A stretch of DNA of 20,374 nt. Source: Tieghemiomyces parasiticus (taxonomy: Eukaryota; Kickxellomycota; Dimargaritomycetes; Dimargaritales; Dimargaritaceae). How positions within the stretch are numbered: position 1 is the stretch's first letter; each line of letters begins with the position of its first letter. The stretch lies in assembly GCA_027575765.1 (NCBI GenBank), contig JANBPT010000872.1, positions 1 through 20,374 on the forward strand. Reading direction: 5' to 3'. The notes under the pieces are model-generated. The model was not told the DNA's origin, ran no database searches, and saw nothing but the letters and a program-made list of their open reading frames with translations. A program made the position numbers and the translations under genes. Below, in pieces: positions 9,825 through 18,364 of this stretch.

Positions 9825-10614
9825 AGCTGAAGAGGAAGGGGACCGGCCGCGACAGAGAACCGCCGCCTTGAGACTGAGCACTCGAATCCAGGGCCAGGAG
9901 CCCCAAAACAAAAAAATGCCATGTCCAGTGGGCCTGTAGCTAGAGGTGCGGCAGGCTACGAGTGGCATAACTACAGGTGGGCCTCCTCAAGTGATTGGGA
10001 CGAGGGACTTTGGTAGCGGCCACGGCTAGGCCACATAATTGGCCAACCCCCCGGGCCTGGTATGGCCCACCACTGACCCAAGTGGGGTGTTGGGGGCGGG
10101 GCAGGGTGGGTAAACGGACGGCTTGCCTGGCCTCCTCCGATCCTCTTCTGTGCGCCTGCAGATAGTGGGGGCAAGGCCCCTTTCCCATCCCGTCCACATT
10201 AGACCGGTGGGAACCAACGTGCCTTCCAAAAGCGGCAGCCAACCAATTTATGTACAATCAGCCATTAGCGATGGCGAACCAAAGGGCCCTAATACAACCT
10301 GGACCATCCCGTTCGACCCACATCGCGTGACAATGAGTGCGGAAGGCCTAGCGAAGCCCTTCCAACCACAGTCTTCCGTGGGTATTTGGCAAGACACTCC
10401 CTTGCCGATCATCCCTTGCTCGCTTCTAGAGACCATCCGCCATTGTGACGTGCAGTTCTGGATCGTACTCTTCAAACGAGCACCGCCCCGCAGCCGTGTC
10501 GGGCCTATGGGTGACAGAATGTGGCCATGTTAGCCCTGTTGATGTGCTGTATTGCCCAATTACAAATGACTTCTCAAAATAAATTATATACCAGGCATGT
10601 AGAGGCCAGCTGGT

Positions 10615-13600
10615 TTAGCCACTACCCCACGTTAGCCGAATTACGTGGTCGGTCTTGCGCATCGTCGGTTTGATGAAGCCCAAGAACTGGAGGTCAGAAA
10701 TGCCGCGGACGAACCGTGCTCTAGAGTTATGTGTCGGGAGAGCAGTCAACGATCAATGAAGGGTTAGGGGAAGGGGACAGGGTAAGCTACAAACGTGGGC
10801 CGGCCCGAACCAGATTCACTGCGTTCTGATGTATAGAGCTTTCTTGGCTACTTACTGCAGCTCTTTCGGAGACGGTCGATGTGCTTCAGCCTCCTTAATA
10901 CTGGAGAAGGCCATAAACCAGTCGTAGAGATTAATAAGCCGTCCGCACTCGAGGTACAGCTTGTACAATACGCAGGTGTCGTCGTGAGTGTGGTGGATTG
11001 CGTCCGAGTCCTGGTGGCCTGCACAGCACCGGCAGCGGATGTACACATTGGGCTGCCCGAGCGCCGTCTGGATAGAGGCCCGCGGCTGTGGGCTGAAGGC
11101 CTGCAAAGTAAGACATATCAGGTAGAAAAGCATTACAGCACGGGTTACATACACATCCAATGGCTTGAACACATGCGCCTCGCCGCTCCTAATATCGCTA
11201 ATAATTCAAGTTGATTAGGACGGGAACTTACCCGTTTCAGGAGCCGGTCGTTGCTATAGTAGAACAGTTCGTGGAGAGGCAGGCGGTCGTAACAGCGGGT
11301 GGTGAGCCTGGGCCATACGAAGATGGGGGGGGCACAATTGGGGGTAAGGCAAAGGTGACAGGGTTGGTGCATGTCCACAATAGGCCCAGCTGTAAGCGGT
11401 TCTGGGTTCCGCCTCGCTAAGCTTGACATCCCGAGGGTAACTCACCGGAAGAGTTGCTCGATCGCTTCGTAGGCCAGCTGCAGCCAGGCGATCTGGGTGT
11501 CAGACAGAGTCTGAGCCTGGTCAGGCAGAGTGAGCAGACGCCGGTTGATACGCTGCGGCGTGGTAGGAGCCCCTCCGCCGGCGGACCGGTTAGTACCAGT
11601 CAGTAGTGACTGCATCAGGGCGCTGCGGCTCGGGCCGCGATGAAGTGTGTCAGAGGTAGTTTCCTCAGCTAAAGTCGCCTCGCTCACATCATCTTCACTT
11701 TTCTGGGCCGCATGACCTTCAGTCTGAAGTCGCTGCAGGTCGGCCGAGGTAAGGACCGTTGTCGACTGTAGGACGGCGCGGACCGTATCAATGGCCAGCT
11801 TGGGCTCGTTGGCAAGGCCTTGGACGATGGCCCGCATGGCTAAGTTGAGCATTGGCAAGCGGTCGTGGTCTAAGGTCTCGGTTTCGTCAAACTCATCCAG
11901 GCAGGTTGTGAGAAGGGTAGTGACGTTGGCCACATCGGTACGTCTGCGGCCGCATAAAAAGGGGAGATGGGGGTGGTGATGGATTACTACGGGTTAGCCA
12001 AGATAGCCAACAGAACGGGAGCTACCAATAGCCTATCCTTCACATAGCTCAACATCCACTTACTTAAATGCCTGCATCACGAGAGTGTAATGCTTGGTTT
12101 GGTAGAGATCCTCGTTTAGGTTGAAGAGGTGGACAATTCGGGGCGCCTTGCGCAGGTGGGGGGTATCCGCCAAGCTCTGCAGCGTTTGGAAGCACCGGTG
12201 AGCGCGAGTGTAATTGCGCCGGTAGAGCCGGAGCCGCTGCACCAACGGCTGGACGTGCGCGCTCAGGAAGTAGGCATCGTCATTGAGGGCACGCCGCAGT
12301 TCGGTCGCGGGTAGACCCTGACCCTCGAGGTGATCACGTACCGACGGCTGCATGCGCAGGATCTCCAGGTGGTCGTCACCCAGAAGGCTTGCGAGGCGGC
12401 CCGGGTCCATCGGTGTCGCGGCTCCTATTTCGGACGACAGCGGCTCCAGGGCCAACCAGGGGCCGAGCACGCTCAGCGGGTTTGAATAGTAAAAATCCAT
12501 TAAAGTGTACTGCAACGTGGCGGTCAGCGCGGTCAGCGAAAAGTTGTGCAGAAAGAATTCATCGAGCAGGTACTTGTAGGCCTCGTACCCGAGGGCAAGC
12601 CCCCATGGGGCCGGAATCACCACCTGCTCTACTAGGGCGTTGACTGATTCGGCCGCGAGCTGCAGGTTAAGAGATTCCACCTGTAGGAGGCCCGTGACAC
12701 GCTTTGACAGGGCCTGGCGGACCATGTCGGCGGAGGTGGCGATGCCAAAGACGAACGTGACGGGTAGCGCCTCCTGGTGCTCGCTAAATAGAATTAGAGG
12801 TGGTGAGTACGCACAGGTAGAGTTGAGAAGGAATCGCCGAGGGTTAGCAGGCCCGAATTCCCAGGTCTGATGGGCAGAATTATAGCAAAGGGTTACCGCG
12901 GGGCCGTCGAGGCTCCTACCCCACGGGCTCACAGGCTCCATATACTTACCTAAACACCTGGACCATGGCCTCCAGCACAGACTTCGGAAAACCTTCAAAG
13001 TCTTGGAAGATGATGGTGAGGCCAGGTACGAGGTCATCCGCGTGAGCTGCCATCAGATGACGGTACCAAGCCACAAGGTAACGCACGTCGTACGCGGGTG
13101 GTGCATGGAATCCGTCCCGCTTTGCAAGCCGCTGGTGCTCGGCCAAACCGTCGGTCCCCCCGGCCAAGCCCTCGCCGGCGCGCAGAGTTTCGCGGATGAC
13201 GCGGGTCATAGCAACCTTGATACTTGAACAGTCGCGGGAATGCAAGCGGACGGCCAGGGTGCGGTGTTCGGTGGTTAGCCGGTCGGTTACCTGGGCGTAC
13301 AGTGCATCGTGGTCCTGAATATTCACGCCAGCGTAGAGGGACAGGGCCGGGAGCTCACGGTACGGCGTCGTCAGGGCTCTATGGACGGTCGATCCCGGCG
13401 GGGTCCGTAGTCGGTGAAGGGCAGCCAGGATACAGTCCAGGCTGGCAGCGTGGACTCCGGCCAATGCACGTTCGATGGCTACAGCGGTTTGCGCCCAAGC
13501 TTCGGTGTAGAGCCGATGGCGGTACTGTACCAGTTCGGGGGCTTCGCGGTTACCGATCAGCTGGCGGAAGCCATCATAAGAGTAATGGGAGAGCTCTAAG

Positions 13601-13968
13601 GCGGCGAGGTAAAGTGCAATTACAGGAAGAAGACAGGGCTGAAATGGCGGTTAGCTAAAAATCATCATAAGGTGATTAGCTAAGGCAGCCCGGTTAGCTG
13701 TAGGCCTGGGAGCGTCGTCAGTTTCCAAGGTTTGACGGGTAGAGGGGCTTACCTTCCTTGCGGGCCTTGGAGAGCTGAGCCTTGTTTGCCGGCCGAATGA
13801 CAAAGCACCCCTGCAATGGAGGCCGAAATGGCGAAAGGTATATGAAAGGCACGAGAAAGGCGATGTGGTTAGCTCTGCCATGCCATTGTAGGTGCCGGGG
13901 GACATGGAATGTTTTGGTAAGCCATGCCGGCAACTTACTTCCGACACTGAATCGAAAGCTTGCATCAT
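10615..13968 (-). CDS. ORC3: Origin recognition complex subunit 3
   Basis: Eight exons on the minus strand, 13968-13939, 13810-13753, 13595-12950, 12783-12064, 11943-11446, 11307-11232, 11100-10856 and 10720-10615, encode 792 aa (human ORC3 711). Every join keeps frame. ORC3 belongs to the six-subunit complex that marks replication origins and loads MCM helicase with Cdc6 and Cdt1. Matches to the family: GCFVIRP near the N-terminus; [37 protein letters not shown] in exon 4; [20 protein letters not shown] and [21 protein letters not shown] in exon 6; [17 protein letters not shown] in exon 7; and the C-terminal [20 protein letters not shown]. Exon 5 includes an acidic Ser/Thr-rich, probably disordered linker. 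Two adjacent Met codons open the 30-nt first exon, so the exact start is uncertain by one residue. It is divergent from BOLA3. Confidence 0.93.
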
Positions 13969-14034
13969 ACTGGGCGAATGGAGGGCGGTGGCGGTGATGA
14001 AAGAATCCAGCAGGGTCAGTGATGAGGCCGTGGT

Positions 14035-14067
14035 ATGTGTAGTGTGGTGTTTTGATATACTACACAT
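14035..14067 (-). repeat. Inverted repeat just upstream of ORC3
   Basis: ATGTGTAGT (14035-14043) is the exact reverse complement of ACTACACAT (14059-14067), with a 15-nt loop. Its near edge is 67 nt before the ORC3 start codon, so it would lie in the 5' UTR or core promoter and could fold in the mRNA. Confidence 0.7.
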
Positions 14068-14265
14068 CAGACACCGAAGTCCGGCTGACTGTAAACAATC
14101 AGAAGAAGTGGAGCGGCCACCACAATTTCAAGCCAGATGGTGCGTGATGAAATTTTAGGGAAAAGGGGAATGGGCGATATGGGACAATACGGATCAACCG
14201 TCACTTGGCTCTTTTTGATAATTTGGGTTTGGTCCCATAAATTCCGCAGTCAGATTGATTGACCC

Positions 14266-14273
14266 TATATAAA
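14266..14273 (+). promoter_or_regulatory. Candidate TATA box for BOLA3
   Basis: TATATAAA on the plus strand is the best TATA match in this interval and points toward BOLA3. It is about 440 bp before the chosen start codon at 14710, which would require a long or spliced leader. ATGs at 14319 and 14518 lie between. Confidence 0.35.
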
Positions 14274-14709
14274 CAGAACAGCGGCCTCCTCCCCTTGAGT
14301 CGCTATCCTTGTGCACGGGCATGATCTGAACCATTGAAGTTTCTAACTGAGGTCAGATTATGTGCTAGTTGAAAACTACATCCAAAGCACCACTGGCTGA
14401 CTCTCTGAGTCAGCTGGTAATTTCTGGATGGTCCCTTGTGGACCTTTCCTCCCTCTTTAAAACAGAAATACCAAAACTCAACGACAGGCGCTTTCACTAT
14501 ACCCCGGTACCCACATCATGGCCCTCCGAAATGGCTGTAGCCTCCTCGTCAGTGGGGCAGGTTGGAAACTATATCCCAGCGCACTCCACCTATTAATGTT
14601 AACGAAAGGCTTGACCATGCAAGAATTTAAACGGTGTGCTCTTCCTCCAAATCCCCATTCCCATCCGCATTTCGTTGGCACCTCTTTCTTGGCCTCTAAG
14701 CCCCTTACC

Positions 14710-15194
14710 ATGCTTCGCGCCGTACTGAAACTCCAGCGATCCGCCACGCCATTGCGGCGTGCCTTTTCAACCCCGTCGTTCGCTACCGAGGGTGAACGTA
14801 AAATCTACGAGAAGCTATCCAAGGCACTGTCCCCCGAGATTCTGGCCGTCTCGGATGTCTCAGGTAAGTCGAATGTCAAAGGGTAGATATATTCGTGGTC
14901 AAGGTTCGCAGAGAATGGATTCACGGGTGGGGGAGAGATCCTATTGCTGCCAGGTCTGGCTGGAACGTCTGCACGTTTCTTATATTTTGACGTATTCACG
15001 TACTATTCGTTACCTCCTTCCCTCATTCAGGCGGTTGCGGCTCCATGTACCGGGTCCATATTGGGGCTACGGCTTTCCGAGGCCTGAACCTGGTTCGCCA
15101 GCATCGCAAGGTTAACGAAATCCTTAAGGACGATATCGCCGGTATGCACGGTCTCCAACTCGAAACGTTCGTTCCCCAGTCCGAGGAATACTAG
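14710..15194 (+). CDS. BOLA3: BolA-like protein 3, mitochondrial
   Basis: Two exons, 14710-14863 and 15031-15194, encode 105 aa. The intron 14864-15030 has donor GTAAGT and acceptor TTCAG and splits a Gly codon. BOLA3 works with GLRX5 and NFU1 to deliver 4Fe-4S clusters to mitochondrial enzymes such as lipoate synthase. The N-terminus MLRAVLKLQRSATPLRRAFS is a clear presequence. The core reads TEGERKIYEKL, then VSDVSGGCGSMYRVHI, then RQHRKVNEILKDDIAGMHGL. The conserved metal-binding Cys54 and His91 correspond to the human BOLA3 Cys and C-terminal His. An in-frame ATG at 14518 would add 64 residues before the presequence, so 14710 is preferred. It is tail-to-tail with the AP endonuclease, only 164 bp apart. 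Confidence 0.95.
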
Positions 15195-15219
15195 AATACC
15201 AAGTGCCGTTGTGTGACGA

Positions 15220-15225
15220 AATAAA
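15220..15225 (+). terminator. Candidate polyadenylation signal of BOLA3
   Basis: A canonical AATAAA begins 25 nt after the BOLA3 stop codon. If used, the 3' UTR would be very short, which suits the narrow 164-bp gap to the convergent AP endonuclease gene. Confidence 0.4.
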
Positions 15226-15358
15226 CTACGCTGTGTATAGAGGCGGGGTCAGTCGGACCGAAAGCACACCCTATAAAATTTACAGTACACCGATTCAAGT
15301 CGCGTTTAATCTGGCCAGCGGCGTGCCTGGACGAGGTTTAAGGAGATGGCGGCCCTAT

Positions 15359-16676
15359 TTAAGCGCTATCGTCGGCCCCTTCCTTCCCATCCACTTTAGG
15401 CTCCTCATCACCCGTAGCCGGTGTCACCTCGCCCTTTTTCAGCCACATCACTAGCGGGACATGATCGCTTGCGCCATAGCACTCGGACCGTACCCGCACG
15501 TCGACGACGCGCGGCAGTAGCTGCTGGCTGGCCACAAAGTAATCGAGTCGCCAACCCAGCTTCTTGGCGCGGCACATAAAGCGGTACGAGAAGAACGTGT
15601 AGCAGCGGGCGGATTTCTCTTCGGGATACAGGTGGCGGAACGTGTCGACCCGGGGCGGTTCAGTGCTGAGAATTGCCGAGAAGCCATCGCGCTCCTCAAT
15701 CGTGAATCCGGCGCTGCGCGTATTGGTGTCCGGGCGGGAGAGATCCCAGCGCTGATGCGCCACGTTCAAGTCTCCCGTGTAGACGACGGGTTTGGTGGCT
15801 TCCAAGGAAGTCAGGTACGTGTTCATGGTCCGATCCCATTCCTGGCGGAAGGGCAGCCGAACCAGCTTGTCGCCTGCATTAGGCGTGTAGCAATTGATCA
15901 GAAAGAAGTCGTCGAATTCGAGGGTGATCACTCGACCTTCGTCGTCCATTGTAGAGGGCTTCATACCGTAACGCACCGACAGGGGCTTGACCTTGGAGAA
16001 TACCGCCGTACCCGCTGGGAACGAATGAGGCGGTGAAAGGAATAAGGTCAAAGGAGAGAAGGCCGCGGCCGTCCGGTCAGATTGGGGCGTGAGGACGATA
16101 GCGGACGCCCTTTGTCGGGGTCCCTGGTGCCACAGCCATTGCGGGTAGACCCTGGAGCGTCGGTATAGCCATATACGCTGAATCACGTCACTTACAGTAT
16201 CCCTTCTTGCCGTTAGTTGGCGAGCTCCAGTACTGGTGAGGAAACGACTTGCGGTCCATGAGGAACGCCATAGGTTCGTTCACCTTGGTCTCCTGGACGC
16301 AGAGCACGGTGGGCTGCTCCGCGGCCACGTAGGCCTTAAACCCTTTCTTGACCGCCGCCGGCAGCGAGTTGACATTAAAGGTGACCAGCTTCCACTGGTC
16401 CTCCGGCGTCGGCGGATAGTCGTAACTGCTGGGCATCTCCTTGTTAGTGGGGAAATCGTCAGCGTCAGCGTCGGCTGGTGCCGCTTTGGCTTTTTTGGCC
16501 GCTGCCACTGCGGTCTTCTTCGCGGCCAGCGTGGCCTTCGTCGGCGAGGACTCCACTGCAACGGCGGCCTTGCGCTTGGCAGGGGCCATGGCGGAATAGG
16601 TGAAGGATCGGTGGATTGGTGGGAATGGGCGTGGCGTACGAATAAAGCTGGCTAATGCAAAACTACGACGCAACAT
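15359..16676 (-). CDS. APE1: AP endonuclease, exonuclease III/APE1 family
   Basis: Two exons on the minus strand, 16676-16196 and 16014-15359, encode 378 aa from the upstream ATG or 349 aa from the in-frame ATG at 16589. The intron 16195-16015 has donor GTAAGT. The enzyme cleaves DNA 5' of abasic sites in base-excision repair. In long-form numbering the expected active-site residues are Asn101 (FNVN), Glu129 (VQETK), Tyr203 (NCYTPNAG), Asp242 and Asn244 (GDLNVAH), Asp318 (GWRLDYF), and Asp344 and His345 (ASDHVP). The first 29 residues (MLRRSFALASFIRTPRPF onward) are Arg-rich, acid-free and presequence-like. The next segment (MAPAKRK, then Lys/Ala-rich repeats) looks like a nuclear-type basic tail, as in APE1. 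It lacks the extra C-terminal zinc finger of APN2-type enzymes. The short C-terminal acidic tail is unusual. Confidence 0.94.
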
Positions 16677-17070
16677 GAGCGAGTTATGGATGTTTAAAAT
16701 TCGTGCTACAGAATACAGGGCGGGGCTGGAAATGGGTACAGTAGCCTGCGGAAGCTGTATAACCAAGCTATTACGGCGATGAGGGTGTGGACATACTGAC
16801 GATAGGCAGGACTTTCCATTGGCCTTAAAAAAAAACAAGTGCATAGTTGGGTAGGCAGTACCTCTGATTTGGCCTGTTAATTTAGCCAAATAGTAAGGCC
16901 AGATGACCGCCCGCTGTCTAAGCAAACTGCCTTCGCGGGTGCCACCTTGAGACACACTTGTTTACCAACGCTTGATTGTTGTAGCTGAGGTGGGCCCATA
17001 CAATACTCGGCTCTGGTCGATATTGACACGTATGCCATCTTTTAGATCCACTGTCGACTAGTTATTATAA

Positions 17071-17196
17071 GTCACGGTAAATGAAGCTGGAAGGCTCGAA
17101 TGCCAGGACCGTAAGAACCAGCAACGGACGATCGACCGACTTTGGGCCCTTCAAAACGACCTCGACGAACTGGCACACACTGTGCTTTTCGCTTAG
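17071..17196 (+). other. Codon-like stretch, possible exon or gene remnant
   Basis: This frame opens after a TAA at 17068-17070 and runs 41 codons to a TAG at 17194-17196, with no ATG. It reads like a charged amphipathic helix (for example QQRTIDRLWALQNDLDELA), unlike chance translation. No partner exon with good splice sites was found upstream. It could be a terminal exon, a decayed gene, or nothing. Confidence 0.2.
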
Positions 17197-17623
17197 CACT
17201 GCAGTCGTTTATTGGCCTCCCTTCTACGCAAAACTGACGCCCTTCTGACATCCTCGTCAGAGAGGTTATTCCGAGATGAGTTTTATTTAGTGTGAGGTTT
17301 TACCGTCCTGTTTTGGGATCACCCAGCATTAAACACCATTCTTGTATTTGACAGATCCCATCCTATTTATTATTCCCAATATCTATCATTCCCCGCTCCA
17401 TCAGTACCTTTGGAGCCTCCTCTATTTACCTCTCTCGTGCAAGTACCATAACGTGCCCTCTCTCAACCTTCCCTCCTTCTACGCTTTCCACTGCTCGCGC
17501 ACCCGATTCCACACCCAGCGACCTCCTAGTTCCCCCTTTTACGAATCGCCACCCCCCTGCCTATTAGGTACCTCGTTCCGTTCAATTTAGTTTCCCTATC
17601 AGTTGTGTCTCTTCGTGTCAGCT

Positions 17624-17716
17624 ATGGCAAGTCAATGGGCATTCTTTATTTTTGAGGTCACCCGGTACGCGCAGTCCAGCCTGCGATTCTACCTCCCCCT
17701 CATACCCGGTTTCTAG
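17624..17716 (+). CDS. Possible 30-aa small open frame
   Basis: ATG at 17624 with a strong context (G at -3 and G at +4) opens a 30-codon frame, MASQWAFFIFEVTRYAQS then a hydrophobic end, closed by TAG at 17714. It directly follows the pyrimidine-rich block 17340-17590 that looks like a leader. I recognise no family. It could be a small membrane peptide, an upstream frame of an unannotated transcript, or chance. Confidence 0.18.
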   Translation: MASQWAFFIFEVTRYAQSSLRFYLPLIPGF

Positions 17717-17846
17717 TGCCTTTACCTCCCACCGGTGCTAATCTAATAAGCACAAAAAGGCAGGATCCCATCGAGTGATAGTTATGCTGAAATTGCAAAG
17801 TCATGGATGGGTACGGTCATACCATACCGCTCTCAAGCCCAGATCC

Positions 17847-17907
17847 GGTTGAACCCTACCAAACCTTCGGTTACAATTAAGCAACCTTCATACACCTTGG
17901 TTGCTTA
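17847..17907. repeat. Cluster of three small hairpins with GGTT/AACC arms
   Basis: Three short palindromes follow one another: GGTTGAACC around 17848-17856, AACCTTCGGTT around 17863-17873, and a 9-bp perfect inverted repeat TAAGCAACC (17878-17886) with GGTTGCTTA (17899-17907) across a 12-nt loop. All share the GGTT/AACC arm. The last would form a stable stem in RNA on either strand. Function unknown. Confidence 0.5.
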
Positions 17908-18325
17908 GGAGTAAGAGCCTGCTGGTCTTTAGCCCAACTATATGGCCAGCTCAGTTGCAAGGCACGTATCGTCTGCTTAGCCAGCCTAACCTAAAACAAC
18001 GTTTGTTTCGATTTATAAAGCTCAAACCACGGATATTACCCCGTACCTAGTTGACGACTTGCACTACCCAAACCCTGTGACCAATTGAGTAATCTGAGAA
18101 GCATGCCGGCCGGATGTCGTGTGGCACACTGGCCTAGCGGTGCTTTCATCCTCTTTAACCCATCCTGGGGATTAGGCGGTTTATTGTTTTCGCACCTAAA
18201 GTATTCGGCGGCGCTTCCCTGAAGTTGTTACAGGCCGGGTATCTTATGCTACGATGGTTTTTAATAGGCATACACGCACAAGGCAAGTCGAACAGAGGCA
18301 TCCCTCGTGAGTTACGCCGACTACA

Positions 18326-18341
18326 CCACCGCGCGCGGTGG
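18326..18341. repeat. Perfect 16-bp palindrome after the RPL25 stop
   Basis: CCACCGCGCGCGGTGG is self-complementary over its full length and lies 23 nt past the RPL25 stop codon on the minus strand. In the mRNA it is flanked by an ACACCA and a TGGTGT that can also pair across it. It would sit at the start of the 3' UTR. Confidence 0.8.
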
Positions 18342-18364
18342 CGGGGAGTTGGTGTACAACGAAT

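Larger units (their letters stand above)
9318..10614. other. Interval between transhydrogenase start and ORC3 stop
   Basis: About 1.3 kb with no supported gene. Several open frames overlap here (minus 9608-9922, minus 9940-10257, plus 10123-10533), but none has a recognisable domain and they contradict one another. A 23-bp imperfect direct repeat is present (9645-9667 and 9802-9824). The 9600-10170 part is GC-rich with purine and pyrimidine blocks. The left half likely holds the transhydrogenase promoter and the right end the ORC3 3' UTR. Confidence 0.45.
13969..14709. other. Divergent promoter interval ORC3/BOLA3
   Basis: This 741-bp stretch has no supported separate gene. A 9-bp inverted repeat ATGTGTAGT/ACTACACAT (14035-14043 and 14059-14067) sits 67-99 nt before the ORC3 start. 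A TTAGGG is at 14155-14160 and a plus-strand TATATAAA at 14266-14273. The frame upstream of BOLA3 is open from an ATG at 14518, giving an alternative but less likely start. No MCB-type ACGCGT site is present near ORC3. Confidence 0.5.
16677..18364. other. Long interval between AP endonuclease start and RPL25 stop
   Basis: About 1.7 kb with no confirmed gene. The part next to 16677 should be the AP endonuclease promoter. A codon-like stretch without its own start is at 17071-17196. A 55-aa open frame (17081-17248) overlaps it in another frame. A strongly pyrimidine-rich block on the plus strand spans about 17340-17590, resembling leaders of plus-strand genes elsewhere in the window, and is followed by a 30-codon frame at 17624. 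Small hairpins cluster at 17847-17907. No tRNA T-loop, snRNA or rRNA motif was found. Confidence 0.45.

Noticed and set aside
9608..9922. A 104-aa minus-strand frame
   Set aside because: Pro/Gly/Arg-rich translation of GC-rich DNA spanning the direct repeats; overlaps another frame and resembles no family.
10123..10533. A 136-aa plus-strand open frame between the transhydrogenase and ORC3
   Set aside because: No recognisable domain, an opposing minus-strand frame of similar length at 9940-10257, and no splice or promoter support.
13994..14088. A possible C/D-box snoRNA (GTGATGA boxes and a CTGA)
   Set aside because: The flanks of the C and D boxes do not form a terminal stem and no rRNA-complementary guide was recognised; the boxes are common by chance.
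14518..14709. An in-frame N-terminal extension of BOLA3 from the ATG at 14518
   Set aside because: The extension would bury the clear presequence starting at 14710, so the downstream start is favoured.
17085..17110. A tRNA T-loop-like GGCTCGAATGCC
   Set aside because: No acceptor stem, D arm or anticodon arm can be built around it.
17081..17248. A 55-aa plus-strand frame
   Set aside because: Composition looks random, and it overlaps the more protein-like frame at 17071-17196.
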